A stretch of DNA of 64,000 nucleotides from Ewingella americana (lineage in GTDB: Bacteria; Pseudomonadota; Gammaproteobacteria; Enterobacterales; Enterobacteriaceae), in the NCBI RefSeq assembly GCF_006438725.1, contig NZ_RCZD01000002.1, positions 1,294 to 65,293 on the forward strand, read 5' to 3'. Each line of letters begins with the position of its first letter. Position 1 is the first letter of the stretch. The translations under genes and the position numbers were made by a program. The notes beneath the pieces are model-generated. The model was not told the DNA's origin, did not search any database, and saw only the letters and a program-made list of their open reading frames with translations. This document shows, one piece after another, positions 7,638-16,740 of the stretch.

Positions 7638-8561
7638 CTACCGGTCGGGGTTAACCTCCTGTAAAGAAGCCGGTTTTCTTCCAAAAACAAACTTCCCTAA
7701 GGTCACCAGCAGGACGGCGCAGAGGATCACCGCCAGCGCAGCCCATTCAACCGGTGACAACCATTCGCCACCGAAACTGATACCCAGCAGCACCGCCACC
7801 ATAGGGTTGACGTAGGCGTAACTGGTGGCAATCGCCGGGCGGACGGTTTTCAGCAGGAACATATAGGCGCTGATGGCAATCATCGAGCCAAACACCATCA
7901 GGTAACCGAGTGCCAGAAAACCGCTTAATGGCGGCATCGCGGTTAGGTGTTCGCCGCTGAGACGGCTGGCGACCAGCAGCACCCCACCCGCGACAATCAT
8001 CTCGGCGGCACCGGCCATCAGACCGACCGGCAGCGTGAGACGGGAACTCCACACCGAGCCAAACGCCCAGCTCAGGGAGGCCAACAGGATCAGCAGCGCG
8101 CCCCACGGATTACCACCGAGATTACTGCCGGTGTTGAGCAGCACAATCCCAAACAGGCCGATGCCGACGCCGGTCCACTCCAGACGGCTGTTCGGCATTC
8201 CCCAGAAGCGGCTAAAGCACAGGGTAAACAGCGGCACCGTCGCCACCATCACCGCAGCAATGCCCGACGGCACCTGCATATGTTCAGCTACGGTGACCAA
8301 CCCGTTACCCACGGCCAGCAGCAAAATACCGATAGCACCGGCGGCCAGCCACTGTTTGAGCGACGGCACTTTGTGTCCGCGCAGCAGCAGAAACGCAAAC
8401 ATTACGCAGCCCGCGACAAAGAAACGCAGACCGGCCATCATCAGCGGCGGCCAGCTTTCAACACCCACGCGGATGACAAAATAGGTAGAACCCCAGATAA
8501 AATAGAGGGCGAACAGCGCGGCAATCAACGGCAACAAAGAACGGGTGGCGGAACGGGTCAT
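7638..8561 (-). CDS. yedA: EamA/DMT-family transporter YedA
   Basis: This is a ten-helix drug/metabolite-transporter-family protein of about 307 residues with two EamA repeats. The first helix and loop (FALYFIWGSTYFVIRVGVES, then WPPLMMAGLRF) and AVGNGLVTVAEH, VPSGIAAVMVATVPLFTLC and ATSYAYVNP agree almost residue for residue with E. coli YedA. The family exports small metabolites across the inner membrane; the YedA substrate is not settled. The start at 8561 fits the E. coli N-terminus; an in-frame ATG at 8582 would add seven residues, and neither has a strong ribosome-binding site. The stop codon abuts repeat copy 1. Confidence 0.88.
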   Translation of the reverse strand: MTRSATRSLLPLIAALFALYFIWGSTYFVIRVGVESWPPLMMAGLRFFVAGCVMFAFLLLRGHKVPSLKQWLAAGAIGILLLAVGNGLVTVAEHMQVPSGIAAVMVATVPLFTLCFSRFWGMPNSRLEWTGVGIGLFGIVLLNTGSNLGGNPWGALLILLASLSWAFGSVWSSRLTLPVGLMAGAAEMIVAGGVLLVASRLSGEHLTAMPPLSGFLALGYLMVFGSMIAISAYMFLLKTVRPAIATSYAYVNPMVAVLLGISFGGEWLSPVEWAALAVILCAVLLVTLGKFVFGRKPASLQEVNPDR

Positions 8562-8730
8562 GATGAAGGCACTTTTAAGCATAAATTCGAAGGCAAACAG
8601 TTAACGCTATTGCTTATCGACGCGGCAAGTGAATCTGTGCTATCGCAGCAAAATGTTGCTAAATAGTTTCACGATATGTTGATTTGCAGTGCAAACATGA
8701 ACAGACCCGTGACTTCGCATGAATAGACTG

Positions 8731-8758
8731 TTGCAGGCAGGGGCAAACGCCTTATAAT
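8731..8758 (+). promoter_or_regulatory. Sigma-70-type promoter of the small membrane protein gene
   Basis: TTGCAG (8731-8736) and TATAAT (8753-8758) are separated by 16 bases, with a purine start region about seven bases later. The next gene on this strand begins at 8784, so the leader would be only about 20 bases and contains AAAGAGG. Confidence 0.7.
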
Positions 8759-8783
8759 TCCGCGCAATTATTAAAGAGGTTCT

Positions 8784-8960
8784 ATGATGAATACGTTCGG
8801 CAAAAAATGTCTTATCGCCCTGTTCGGCCTGATGGCTATTGGCGCTATCGGCGGCGTGATGGTGGCGGGTTATGCAGTGGTTATCCAGGATGACAAAGCA
8901 CCGGATACCAGCACAGCACCGGCTGTAACCCCAGCGCCAGCGGCTCATAACGCGTCCTGA
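8784..8960 (+). CDS. Small single-span membrane protein, 58 residues
   Basis: The frame begins ATG ATG with AAAGAGG (8774-8780) a few bases upstream and a consensus promoter just before it. The product starts MMNTFGKKCLIALFGLMA, continues through a glycine-rich hydrophobic span to about residue 33 (AIGGVMVAGYAVVI), and ends in a short polar tail rich in Ala, Pro and Thr. It is predicted to be an inner-membrane protein with one helix. A 5-bp ACGCG/CGCGT hairpin followed by TTTTCTTTT overlaps the stop codon (8950-8976) and could terminate transcription. I do not recognise a family. Promoter, ribosome site, coding frame and terminator fall in order, which supports a real gene. Confidence 0.7.
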   Translation: MMNTFGKKCLIALFGLMAIGAIGGVMVAGYAVVIQDDKAPDTSTAPAVTPAPAAHNAS

Positions 8961-9005
8961 CGGCGCGTTTTCTTTTCAGTTTCCCCCACGTTTTCACGCG
9001 CACTT

Positions 9006-9758
9006 TTACACCTGCGCCGGTGTCACCTGCCAGCGTTGCAAATAACGGCTCCAGCGCTCGAATGCCATGTCAACGATGATCGCCAGCAGTGCCACAATGA
9101 TCGCCCCCTGCAATACATAGGCCGTATTAAAACCACTCAGACCGATAATGATCGGTGAACCGAGACTTTGTGTGCCCACCGTCGAGGCAATAGCCGCCGT
9201 GCCAATATTGATAATCACGGAGGTACGGATCCCGGCGACGATCACCGGTGCCGCCAGCGGCATTTCCACCTTGGTGAGGATTTGCCAGCGGCTCATGCCG
9301 ACGCCCTGCGCAATTTCACGTGCCGAAGCCGATACCGATTCAATACCCGCAATGGTGCCCTGCAAAATCGGCAATAAGCCGTAAAGCACCAACGCAATGA
9401 TGGCCGGTTTTTCGCTAAACCCCATCACCGGCACCGCCACTGCCAGCACCGCGACGGGAGGAAAAGTCTGCCCCATCGCGACGATGGTCTCCACCAGCGA
9501 GCGGAACTCTTTTCCCGCATGACGAGTGACGCCTACCCCTGCCGCCACGCCAATCATTACGGCGATAAAGCTTGAGATACCCACTAAAAGCAGATGCGCC
9601 TCTACCAGTGCTGCAAAGCTCTCTTGCTGGTAGACAGGACGGTCCAGCGCCGGAAACAGCCAGTGAAACAAGCCGCCGAGCGAGGTCATGCCAAACACCA
9701 GCGCAATCAGCAAGAGGGTCACCCAGGGAAGGGGATCTTTCAGCCAGCGCAGGATCAT
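9006..9758 (-). CDS. yehW: ABC transporter permease YehW
   Basis: The 250-residue inner-membrane permease has the BPD_transp_1 fold with about six hydrophobic spans; the EAA-type loop is seen in [26 protein letters not shown] (about residues 151-176). It is the distal gene of a four-gene set ordered as in E. coli yehZYXW: binding protein, long permease, ATPase with CBS motifs, short permease. The E. coli system is a RpoS-dependent importer of the glycine-betaine/choline type, with low affinity for betaine. The start ATG overlaps the end of yehX by four bases, so translation is coupled. Confidence 0.92.
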   Translation of the reverse strand: MILRWLKDPLPWVTLLLIALVFGMTSLGGLFHWLFPALDRPVYQQESFAALVEAHLLLVGISSFIAVMIGVAAGVGVTRHAGKEFRSLVETIVAMGQTFPPVAVLAVAVPVMGFSEKPAIIALVLYGLLPILQGTIAGIESVSASAREIAQGVGMSRWQILTKVEMPLAAPVIVAGIRTSVIINIGTAAIASTVGTQSLGSPIIIGLSGFNTAYVLQGAIIVALLAIIVDMAFERWSRYLQRWQVTPAQV

Positions 9759-10699
9759 GCCTCACTCCTTTCGGCCACTAAATCAGCGAAATGCAGCACG
9801 CCAAGCGGTTGTCCATTTTCATCGATCACCGGTAACTGTTCGGTATGACGCGCCACAAATACCGACAGCGCTTCACGCAGCGTCATGGACGCCGCAACGG
9901 GCTGCTGATGTGTCGCCAGCAGCTCACCGCGCCTGGTACGTTCCCCCACCAGCCCGAGCGACAGCAGTTTGATGCCCATATCGCTGCGGCCAAAGAAGTC
10001 ACGCACGAATGGCGTCGCCGGTTTAGTCAGCATTTCCAGTGGCGTTCCCTGCTGGATCACCTGCCCTTCATTTAATAAAACGATGCGGTCCGCCAGGCTC
10101 AGCGCTTCGTCAATATCATGGGTGACCAGCACGATAGTACGGTTAGTCAGTTGATGAATACGCGCCACTTCCTGTTGCAGCGTGGCGCGGGTGACTGGAT
10201 CGAGTGCGCCGAAAGGTTCGTCCATCAACAGTACTTCGGGGTCAGACGCCAATGCACGCGCCACGCCGACGCGCTGCTGTTGCCCGCCGGACAGCTGATG
10301 CGGATAACGTTGGCGAAACTGCGCGGGATCCAGATGCAGCAGTTCCATCAGCTCCGTCACGCGGTCGCGAATTTTAGCTTTCGGCCACTTGAGCAGCTGC
10401 GGCACGGTGGCGATGTTCTCTTCCACCGTCCAGTGCGGAAACAGGCCGATGGACTGAATGGCGTAGCCCATGCGGCGACGCAGATCCTGCGCGCGGAATT
10501 TTTCTATCGGTTCACCGGCAAAGGTAATTTGCCCCTGATCATGCTCCACCAGCCGGTTAATCATCTTCAGGGTGGTCGATTTCCCCGAACCTGAGGTGCC
10601 AATCAGCACCGTAAACTCGCCTTTGGCCATCTCCAGCGTCAGGTCGCGGACGACCGCTTTTCCGGCAAAGTGTTTGCTTACCTGCTTGAAATGAATCAT
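9755..10699 (-). CDS. yehX: ABC transporter ATP-binding protein YehX with CBS motifs
   Basis: The 314-residue ATPase shows Walker A ([10 protein letters not shown], about residues 33-42), the Q-loop region ([17 protein letters not shown]), the ABC signature [15 protein letters not shown], Walker [14 protein letters not shown] and the H-loop VTHDIDEAL. The C-terminal 70 residues ([20 protein letters not shown] and following) form CBS-type sequence, as in OpuA/ProV-type betaine importers, where CBS domains sense ionic strength. It energises the YehW/YehY permeases at the inner membrane. It overlaps both neighbours by four bases. Confidence 0.93.
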   Translation of the reverse strand: MIHFKQVSKHFAGKAVVRDLTLEMAKGEFTVLIGTSGSGKSTTLKMINRLVEHDQGQITFAGEPIEKFRAQDLRRRMGYAIQSIGLFPHWTVEENIATVPQLLKWPKAKIRDRVTELMELLHLDPAQFRQRYPHQLSGGQQQRVGVARALASDPEVLLMDEPFGALDPVTRATLQQEVARIHQLTNRTIVLVTHDIDEALSLADRIVLLNEGQVIQQGTPLEMLTKPATPFVRDFFGRSDMGIKLLSLGLVGERTRRGELLATHQQPVAASMTLREALSVFVARHTEQLPVIDENGQPLGVLHFADLVAERSEA

Positions 10700-11868
10700 C
10701 TGCGTGAGGTTTCCAACATTGAGACTAAAAATTTAAAGATGCCATCGACAATCACCGCCATCAGCACCACCGGGATCACCCCGAGCAGCACCAGATCCAG
10801 CGCACTGCTGAGCAGCCCCTGGAACATAATCGCGCCAAGGCCGCCCGCCCCAATCAGCGCAGCGACCACCGCCATGCCAACGGTTTGTACCGCCACGATA
10901 CGCACGCCGCTAAGGATCACCGGCAGGGCAATCGGCATCTGCACTTTATAAAACACCTGCATCCGGTTCATGCCCATGCCACGGGCCGATTCAATCACCC
11001 CTGATGAGACTGAATCCAGTCCGGCAATCACACTGCGCACCAGCGGCAGCAGCGAGTAAAGCACCAGCGCGATGATGGCCGGCGCCAGCCCGATACCGCT
11101 GATACCGTGCTCCGCCAGCCACGGCATGGCTTTCGCCAGCCCCGCCAACGGTGCCAGCAACAGGCCAAACAGGGCAATCGACGGGACGGTCTGAATGATG
11201 TTAAGTACGGAAAGAATGGGCATCTGCCAGCGCGCCGAACGGTGACAAACCATGCCAAGCGGCAGGCCGAGCAGCACCGCAGGAACCAGCGTGCCGAACA
11301 AAATCCCCAGATGCTGCCACAGTGCGTCGTTGAAGACATCCGAGCGGTTGTCGTACTCCTTGAGCAAGGAGAGTTCGCTGAGCTGACCGCTGCCGATCAG
11401 CAGAACGATGGGTACAATCACCTGCAAATTGAGCAAAATCCGCCAGGTATGATTTAGCGTAAAACGGGAGATGGCGTCGGAGGCAATCAGCAAAGATAAC
11501 GCCGCGCAGGCCCAGAATCCGCCACCGAGCGAGGTTCGCGCCAGACTCTCTTCGTCCCCCCCGGTCAGAGTCACGGCGGTATGCCCCGCCAGCGCCGTCA
11601 TACCAAACAGCAGCACTTCCGCCAGCAGCATGACCACCAAGGTATTGCGACGCGAAGGTGTGAAAAATGAAAACAGCAGCAGCAATACGGGAAGCAGTAA
11701 CAGCGCGCCCAGCCCGTTGAGCAGGCTGAAGAGCGAAATGCCCTGCCCCGATACCAGCCGGTTAGGCGCGTGGCTGAGAAAAGCCAACCCGGAGCCGGTG
11801 GCAATAAGGAGGATCACCAGCGTCAGTAGCACGCGGTTTTTAACGAAGTCCTGGGTCAAAAAAATCAC
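10696..11868 (-). CDS. yehY: ABC transporter permease YehY
   Basis: The 390-residue permease has an N-terminal extension of several hydrophobic spans and a C-terminal transport domain with the EAA-type loop ARGMGMNRMQVFYKVQMPIALPVILSGV (about residues 297-324), matching the length and layout of E. coli YehY (about 385). The start is a GTG at 11868 with no clear Shine-Dalgarno; a downstream TTG in the same frame is possible. A hairpin with a T-run lies just upstream, between this gene and the binding-protein gene, and may set their expression ratio. It pairs with YehW to form the channel. Confidence 0.92.
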   Translation of the reverse strand: MIFLTQDFVKNRVLLTLVILLIATGSGLAFLSHAPNRLVSGQGISLFSLLNGLGALLLLPVLLLLFSFFTPSRRNTLVVMLLAEVLLFGMTALAGHTAVTLTGGDEESLARTSLGGGFWACAALSLLIASDAISRFTLNHTWRILLNLQVIVPIVLLIGSGQLSELSLLKEYDNRSDVFNDALWQHLGILFGTLVPAVLLGLPLGMVCHRSARWQMPILSVLNIIQTVPSIALFGLLLAPLAGLAKAMPWLAEHGISGIGLAPAIIALVLYSLLPLVRSVIAGLDSVSSGVIESARGMGMNRMQVFYKVQMPIALPVILSGVRIVAVQTVGMAVVAALIGAGGLGAIMFQGLLSSALDLVLLGVIPVVLMAVIVDGIFKFLVSMLETSRR

Positions 11869-11884
11869 CTGAAGCTAAAAAATC

Positions 11885-11920
11885 GGCCCGCGCCACCGGT
11901 CATCACCAGCATTGCGGGCC
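11885..11920 (-). terminator. Intercistronic attenuator between yehZ and yehY
   Basis: On the minus strand GGCCCGC (11914-11920 complement) pairs with GCGGGCC (11885-11891 complement) and is followed directly by GATTTTTTAG. This is an intrinsic-terminator-like stem with a T-run only about 16 bases before the yehY GTG. Partial termination here would leave more binding protein than permease, the usual arrangement for ABC importers. Confidence 0.65.
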
Positions 11921-11950
11921 TGAATCATTATTCTGCCATCATGGCAGCGC

Positions 11951-12889
11951 TTATTTTTTCACAAAGCCTTTTTCCTGCAGATATTTCGCCGCCACTTTCT
12001 TCGCATCCATGCCGCCTACGGCGATTTTCGCGTTGAGTTTTTGCAGCGTCGGGCCGTCAAGTGAATCAAATACCGGTTTCAGCAGTTCAGGAATATTAGG
12101 ATGCGCTTTCAGCACGGATTCACGGATGATCGGCGCAGGGGCGTAAATCGGCTGCACGCCTTTCGGATCGGCCAGTGTTTGCAGGCCCAGCGCCGCCACC
12201 GGGCCGTCGGTGCCGTAGGCCATCGCTGCGTTCACCCCGGAGGTTTTTTCCGCTGCCGCTTTAATGGTCACCGCCGTATCACCGCCTGCCAGCGACAGCA
12301 GTTGGTTCTGTTTCAGCTTGAAGCCGTAGGCATTTTCAAACGCCGGTAAGGCATCCGGGCGCTCGATAAATTCAGCCGAGGCCGCCAGTTTGAAATCACC
12401 GCCGCCGTTGATCCACTTGCCGAGATCGTCGAGGTTTTGCAGATGATTGGCCGTCGCTACGTCCTGACGCACCGCGATGGTCCAGGTGTTGTTGGCCGGA
12501 GAAGCGTCCAGCCAGACGATTTTATTCTGGTCGTAATCGAGCTTTTTGACTTTCTCATAACCGGCTTTGGCATCTTTCCACGCCGGGTCTTTTTCATCGG
12601 AGAAGAAGAAAGCGCCGTTACCCGTGTACTCTGGGTAGATATCAATTTCACCGGCGGTGATCGCCCCGCGCAACACCTTGGTGTTACCCAGTTGCAGTTT
12701 GTTGGTGGTCTTGATGCCGTTGGCTTCCAGCACCTGAATGATCAGATTACCGAGCAGCGACCCTTCGGTATCAATTTTCGACCCGACGCGCACATTGTCC
12801 GCCGCCTGCGCAGGGAGACTCATCGCTGAAACCATCGCCAGCGTCGCCGCCGCTGCTATCCCACGCATACGTCCTGTCAAGAAAGCCAT
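11951..12889 (-). CDS. osmF: Periplasmic osmoprotectant-binding protein YehZ (OsmF)
   Basis: The 312-residue protein has a signal peptide (positively charged start, hydrophobic core, cut after LPAQA at about residue 29) and an OpuAC-type binding domain. The stretches VRVGSKIDTEGSLLGN, EIDIYPEYTGNGAFFF, PANNTWTIAVRQDVA and SAEFIERPDALPAFE match E. coli YehZ closely. The family binds betaine-like quaternary amines through aromatic residues. AGAGGA precedes the ATG. It is the first gene of the yehZYXW operon, and in E. coli this operon is induced by high osmolarity and stationary phase; no RpoS signature was identified here. Confidence 0.94.
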   Translation of the reverse strand: MAFLTGRMRGIAAAATLAMVSAMSLPAQAADNVRVGSKIDTEGSLLGNLIIQVLEANGIKTTNKLQLGNTKVLRGAITAGEIDIYPEYTGNGAFFFSDEKDPAWKDAKAGYEKVKKLDYDQNKIVWLDASPANNTWTIAVRQDVATANHLQNLDDLGKWINGGGDFKLAASAEFIERPDALPAFENAYGFKLKQNQLLSLAGGDTAVTIKAAAEKTSGVNAAMAYGTDGPVAALGLQTLADPKGVQPIYAPAPIIRESVLKAHPNIPELLKPVFDSLDGPTLQKLNAKIAVGGMDAKKVAAKYLQEKGFVKK

Positions 12890-13236
12890 GTTATTTCCTC
12901 TTAGCGGGTTACTTTTACGTTAAGGCTTTAACTGCCATCAACATCATCATTTATTTAAAAAAACACGTGTGATCAAGGATAGACCAATTTTGCCGACGGG
13001 CACAAAACGGCGGGCCATAACAGCAGCACCCGGTTTTCAAGTAAATGGCTTATTTGCGCATAGCTTTGCCATCAAATAGCTAAGGTCACAGGCTGTGTGC
13101 AAAACGGATCCTGCGCGCCTCAGATGAAAATCTTTTAAATTATAACCAATTAATTTACATCATGAATAAAATTCAGTTGTGACGAAGGTCACGCGCCTTC
13201 TATGCTGGTTTTTTGTCAAAAAGCGTAAATAACATA
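12890..13236. promoter_or_regulatory. Divergent promoter region osmF / MFS gene, with CRP-like site
   Basis: The 347-base gap drives two divergent genes. TGTGA-CGAAGG-TCACG (13178-13193) fits the CRP half-site pattern (TGTGA-N6-TCACA) with one mismatch. A TATGCT (13201-13206) follows it and may be a -10 box; if so, the CRP-like site would overlap the promoter core rather than sit at a classical activating distance. No operator for osmF was recognised. Confidence 0.45.
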
Positions 13237-14709
13237 ATGTCAGATTCATTTACGGCGGCTCACGCCGGTTCAGGGAATACAGGTTCCGTCAGCGAAGCGC
13301 CGGTTTTCATCCGTTCAGCTGCCGATATCACCCAGTTAGTTAACCGTGGCGCAGCCAAACTCAGCGATGCACGCGTTGTGATTGCCATTGCGCTCGGCGG
13401 CGTGTTCCTCGACGCCTACGATCTCGGCGCGCTGGCTTTCGGCATGAAAGATATCACCCGCCAGTTCGGTCTGACGCCATCCGGCGCAGGCTTTGTGGCG
13501 TCAGCCATCACCTTCGGGGCGATTATTGGCGCATTATTCGGTGGCTATTTGACCGATAAAATTGGCCGTTACCGCGTCTTCATGGCCGATATGTTCTTCT
13601 TTGTGATCGCTGCACTGGCCTGCGCGTTTGCCCCGAATGAATGGGTACTGGGCGGCTCGCGCTTCGTAATGGGACTGGGTGTCGGTATCGACTTACCGGT
13701 AGCGATGGCGTTTCTGGCCGAATTTTCCAAACTTCAGGGACGCGGCAATAAAGCCTCGCGCGTGGCGATGTGGTGCCCGACCTGGTATGCGGCTATCAGT
13801 ATTTCCTATCTGCTGGTGCTGCTGTTATACGCGGTGTTACCGGCCACTCATACCGACTGGCTGTGGCGTCTGATCCTCGGTTTTGGTGCGGTCCCGGCCA
13901 TACTGATTATTCTTATCCGTCATCGCTATATGAATGAATCTCCGGTCTGGGCTGCCAATCAGGGCGACCTGCAGGGCGCGGCGGCAATTTTGCGTAAGTC
14001 TTACAACATCAATGCCGTGGTCGCCGACGATGCCAGCCTGACGCCCGCGGTCAAAGTGCGCAAAGCCGCGTGGCGCAACTACGGCACGCTGTTGCAGGGC
14101 GTGTATCTGCGCCGCACCGTGCTGGCAACCGTGACCGCCGTGGCCTCTTCTTTCGCCTATAACGCCGTGGCCTTTGGTCTGCCGGTTATCCTGTCGAGTT
14201 TCCTCAAGCAGTCGATGATCAGCACCATCCTGTTCTCCCTCGGCCTGAACCTGTGCTTCGCCTTCGTCGGCGGGCTGATTGCAGTGCGTTATGTGTCTAA
14301 ATTCGGTGCGTGGAAAATGACCTATGCCGGTTACGCCTGCCAGTTGGTGGCGATGATAGGCCTCGCACTGGTCGGCCGCCCGGCTGATGGCGCAGAAGCC
14401 GCGATTTCCATCGCGATGCTGGCGCTGTTCCTGTTCGGTCAGGGCTTCGGGCCGGGTTCGCACACCATGACTTTCGCCTCGCTAAGTTACCCGACATCAC
14501 TGCGCGGTATGGGTGTCGGTTTCAACCAAACCCTGATGCGCAGCAGTTCGACCGTTTCTCTGTTCCTGTTCCCGGTGCTTTCCGCCGCCCTCGGGACCGG
14601 GGTTTTTTGGGTAATTGCGCTGGCGCCACTGGCGGGATTAGTCGTGCTGACGGCGATTCGGTGGGAACCGTCAGGGTATGATGTAGATGCAGAGGATTTT
14701 CAGGGATAA
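13237..14709 (+). CDS. MFS metabolite transporter
   Basis: The protein (490 residues from the ATG at 13237; a TTG eight codons upstream is less likely) has about twelve hydrophobic spans. Its first cytoplasmic loop carries the MFS signature GGYLTDKIGRYRVF, and the N-half contains GLGVGIDLPVAMAFLAEFS, as in the sugar/aromatic-acid porter branch of the family. Substrate is not predictable; the acidic residue in FLDAYDLGALAFGM suggests proton coupling. A hydrophilic tail of about 60 residues precedes the first span. Its promoter region holds a CRP-like site, which would fit a carbon-source transporter. Repeat copy 2 follows the stop codon. Confidence 0.82.
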   Translation: MSDSFTAAHAGSGNTGSVSEAPVFIRSAADITQLVNRGAAKLSDARVVIAIALGGVFLDAYDLGALAFGMKDITRQFGLTPSGAGFVASAITFGAIIGALFGGYLTDKIGRYRVFMADMFFFVIAALACAFAPNEWVLGGSRFVMGLGVGIDLPVAMAFLAEFSKLQGRGNKASRVAMWCPTWYAAISISYLLVLLLYAVLPATHTDWLWRLILGFGAVPAILIILIRHRYMNESPVWAANQGDLQGAAAILRKSYNINAVVADDASLTPAVKVRKAAWRNYGTLLQGVYLRRTVLATVTAVASSFAYNAVAFGLPVILSSFLKQSMISTILFSLGLNLCFAFVGGLIAVRYVSKFGAWKMTYAGYACQLVAMIGLALVGRPADGAEAAISIAMLALFLFGQGFGPGSHTMTFASLSYPTSLRGMGVGFNQTLMRSSSTVSLFLFPVLSAALGTGVFWVIALAPLAGLVVLTAIRWEPSGYDVDAEDFQG

Positions 14710-15356
14710 ACCTGATTGGGTTTATCACCTCGCCGGTGAGGGCTAATTCAAGGTCAAGGTCAAGGCCGTGGGCCTGCTGCCCACACCTGCTTTAAAGTCA
14801 ACACCGTGGGCCTGCTGCCCACACCCGCCCAGAAGGCGGCCAGTCGCCGCCGCCCTCTGGACTCCCGGGCTTTTTCATGAGGCACCCGCAGCTGCGCGGG
14901 TCACAATGGTCGTGTTTCAGGGATTTCCGTTATAGCCGTAAAATGTCAGCCCTTCGGGCTTCCCGGCTGCGGGTTCGAGCCAACGGTAAAAATGTTGTCT
15001 CTCCACCGACTTGCCGGTGACATTTTGAACACGGCCGGGGCTTCTTTAAATTCAAAACCAAAACCAAATACCATCTCTGTTTTTGTTTTTAAAAAAGTCC
15101 GGGCCGCATTCAAAAATGGCGCTGAGCAAGTGATTCGAGACCTGAGGCTCGAAACCCGCAGCGAAGGCACCGCCTAAGCGGCGGCATTTTGCGGCTATAA
15201 CCAAAGTGACTGAAACACGGCCATTGTGACCCGCGCAGTTGCTGTTTTTAAAAGGCGCGGGAGTCCAGAGAGCGCGCGCCTACGCGCCTTCTGGGCCAGT
15301 TTGGGTGGCAACCCAAGGTCTTGATTTTGAACTTTAAGACCAGTTTGGGTGGCAAC
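14710..15356. repeat. Large palindromic repeat element, copy 2
   Basis: This element fills the gap between two convergent genes. Outer hairpins lie at 14829-14860 and 15265-15294 (466 bases end to end). The right stem CCAGAGAGCGCG / CGCGCCTTCTGG differs from the left but still pairs, apart from one mismatch. Inner arms (14899-14920 and complement 15210-15231) are inverted. The left flank carries a duplicated GTGGGC-CTGCT-GCCCAC hairpin (14767-14784, 14805-14822). On the right, TTGGGT-GGCA-ACCCAA (15301-15316) replaces it, with paired changes on both sides of the stem. The AAAATGTCA/TGACATTTT pair (14940-15026) adds an inner stem. Confidence 0.85.
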
Positions 15357-16463
15357 CTAAATCACAGGTGCTCGCGGGGCAAACACATGGCGTGCCCCCT
15401 GCCCGATCATCGCGGCCACCAGATCAAATCCCCCGTTGGGCCGCGAGAGTGCAAACTCCCGTTCTGCGGTAAAGATCGGGCTTATCCAGAACAGGTTTAC
15501 CGGGTCACCATAGCTGTCAGGCAATGACATTTTGCTCGACGCCGAGCAGAGCGCAGAGGAGATCACGTGACCTTCGTAACCCAGTGGTGCCATTGGCGAA
15601 ATCAGCGTATGCCCTTCCCCCAGCCAGCTCAGCGTGGTCCACGGCAGTTGTGCATAGCCGGAGAGCGCACTGGCCATCTGCACCGCATTCTCTTCGTTCA
15701 CATACTCTTTGCCGACGGCGAATGCCAGTTCAATACGCCGGTGTTCACGGGCCTCATCGTTGAAAATAATATCGATTTGCGGCATCGGGCGGATACTCAT
15801 ACCCAGCGTAAAGAAATAATAATTCTCCTCATCTTCATGCTGGGAAATGGCCATCGGCGGCCAGTTGCCCTGATCGATACCGTAATATTTCACCGACGGG
15901 CCAAAGCGCTCTTCATAACGATCAAGATATTTACGCTGGATTTTCGGCCAGGGATTTTGGTCTTCCTGCTGCCAGTCACGCCAGAACTGGCGGGTTTTAT
16001 CGGCAAGGGCGTATTGGGTATTGGTGGAGGCAGAACCCAGTGGGAAGGTGAGTGGATTCTGTTTGATACAACCCGCGGAATAGCAGACAGCGTGGTCGAT
16101 ATACAGGCTCCAGCCGGGGATCACCGCCAACAGCAACCCCTGATACCAGAGTGCGGCACCGTCATCACTTTCATTCCACAGGATCTGAATGTGCGCAGGG
16201 TCTAACGGCGCTTCGGCTTCAAGACTACGGCAGTATTGCGCGGCCAGCATCGGCGCCTGTCCGTTATCCATTGCGCCCTGATCATCTTGCAAAGGGGCAG
16301 GAGAAAGATTGCGGATCCAGCAGGCGCGCATACGCGGGAAACGATCGCGTAAATCTTCGTGGGCAAAAATATAGAAATAGGCCACGCGGTCATCCTGCTC
16401 GACCAGCGCGCTCAGGGTGTGTTTATCGTTACTGACTTCAACGAGAATATCTGACTGGCGCAT
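15357..16463 (-). CDS. Suppressor-of-fused-domain protein
   Basis: The 368-residue cytosolic protein has a C-terminal half that fits the bacterial SUFU-like domain: YFFTLGMSIRPMPQ, RRIELAFAVGKEYV, TLISPMAPLGYEGHVISSALC and VNLFWISPIFTAEREFALSRPNG. The N-terminal half (about residues 1-180) contains a second, less typical region including SLYIDHAVCYSAGCIK. In bacteria SUFU domains occur in immunity or antitoxin proteins such as YqcF of Bacillus subtilis and in many unassigned proteins. No toxin gene lies beside it here. It stands alone, convergent to the MFS gene across repeat copy 2. Domain assignment is from motif memory. Confidence 0.65.
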   Translation of the reverse strand: MRQSDILVEVSNDKHTLSALVEQDDRVAYFYIFAHEDLRDRFPRMRACWIRNLSPAPLQDDQGAMDNGQAPMLAAQYCRSLEAEAPLDPAHIQILWNESDDGAALWYQGLLLAVIPGWSLYIDHAVCYSAGCIKQNPLTFPLGSASTNTQYALADKTRQFWRDWQQEDQNPWPKIQRKYLDRYEERFGPSVKYYGIDQGNWPPMAISQHEDEENYYFFTLGMSIRPMPQIDIIFNDEAREHRRIELAFAVGKEYVNEENAVQMASALSGYAQLPWTTLSWLGEGHTLISPMAPLGYEGHVISSALCSASSKMSLPDSYGDPVNLFWISPIFTAEREFALSRPNGGFDLVAAMIGQGARHVFAPRAPVI

Positions 16464-16655
16464 AAAACCTCTACGGGTAGGGCCTCAATAGGAATATGAA
16501 GCGTCTGGGTCGCTTTCCAGTCAGTGTAGAACGGTTATCACGCCACGATAACGGGCAAAAGTCCCAAAAGTCCTCGCCCCTGCGCTTTTTCATCGCGATT
16601 GCGGACCGGCATTTACCTACATGCGGGGTGCTCTGTCGCAAAAAATGCAAAGTAA

Positions 16656-16698
16656 AACGCCAGGGCTGGCTATTGGAAAATAGCAGTGACCTGGCGTT
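16656..16698 (-). terminator. Bulged stem-loop downstream of comR
   Basis: AACGCCAGG (16656-16664) pairs with CCTGGCGTT (16690-16698), and an inner CTATT/AATAG stem caps it. On the minus strand the hairpin is followed by TTTACTTTG. It lies 42 bases past the comR stop codon, so termination of comR is the simplest reading. Confidence 0.5.
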
Positions 16699-16740
16699 GC
16701 GTTTAACGTCTTCTGCGACGTCGTGGAACGGGATGTAAAT

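Noticed and set aside
13178-13193. CRP site as an activator site of the MFS gene
   Set aside because: The motif is good, but the only -10-like box is too close for classical activation, so it is kept as a weak feature only.
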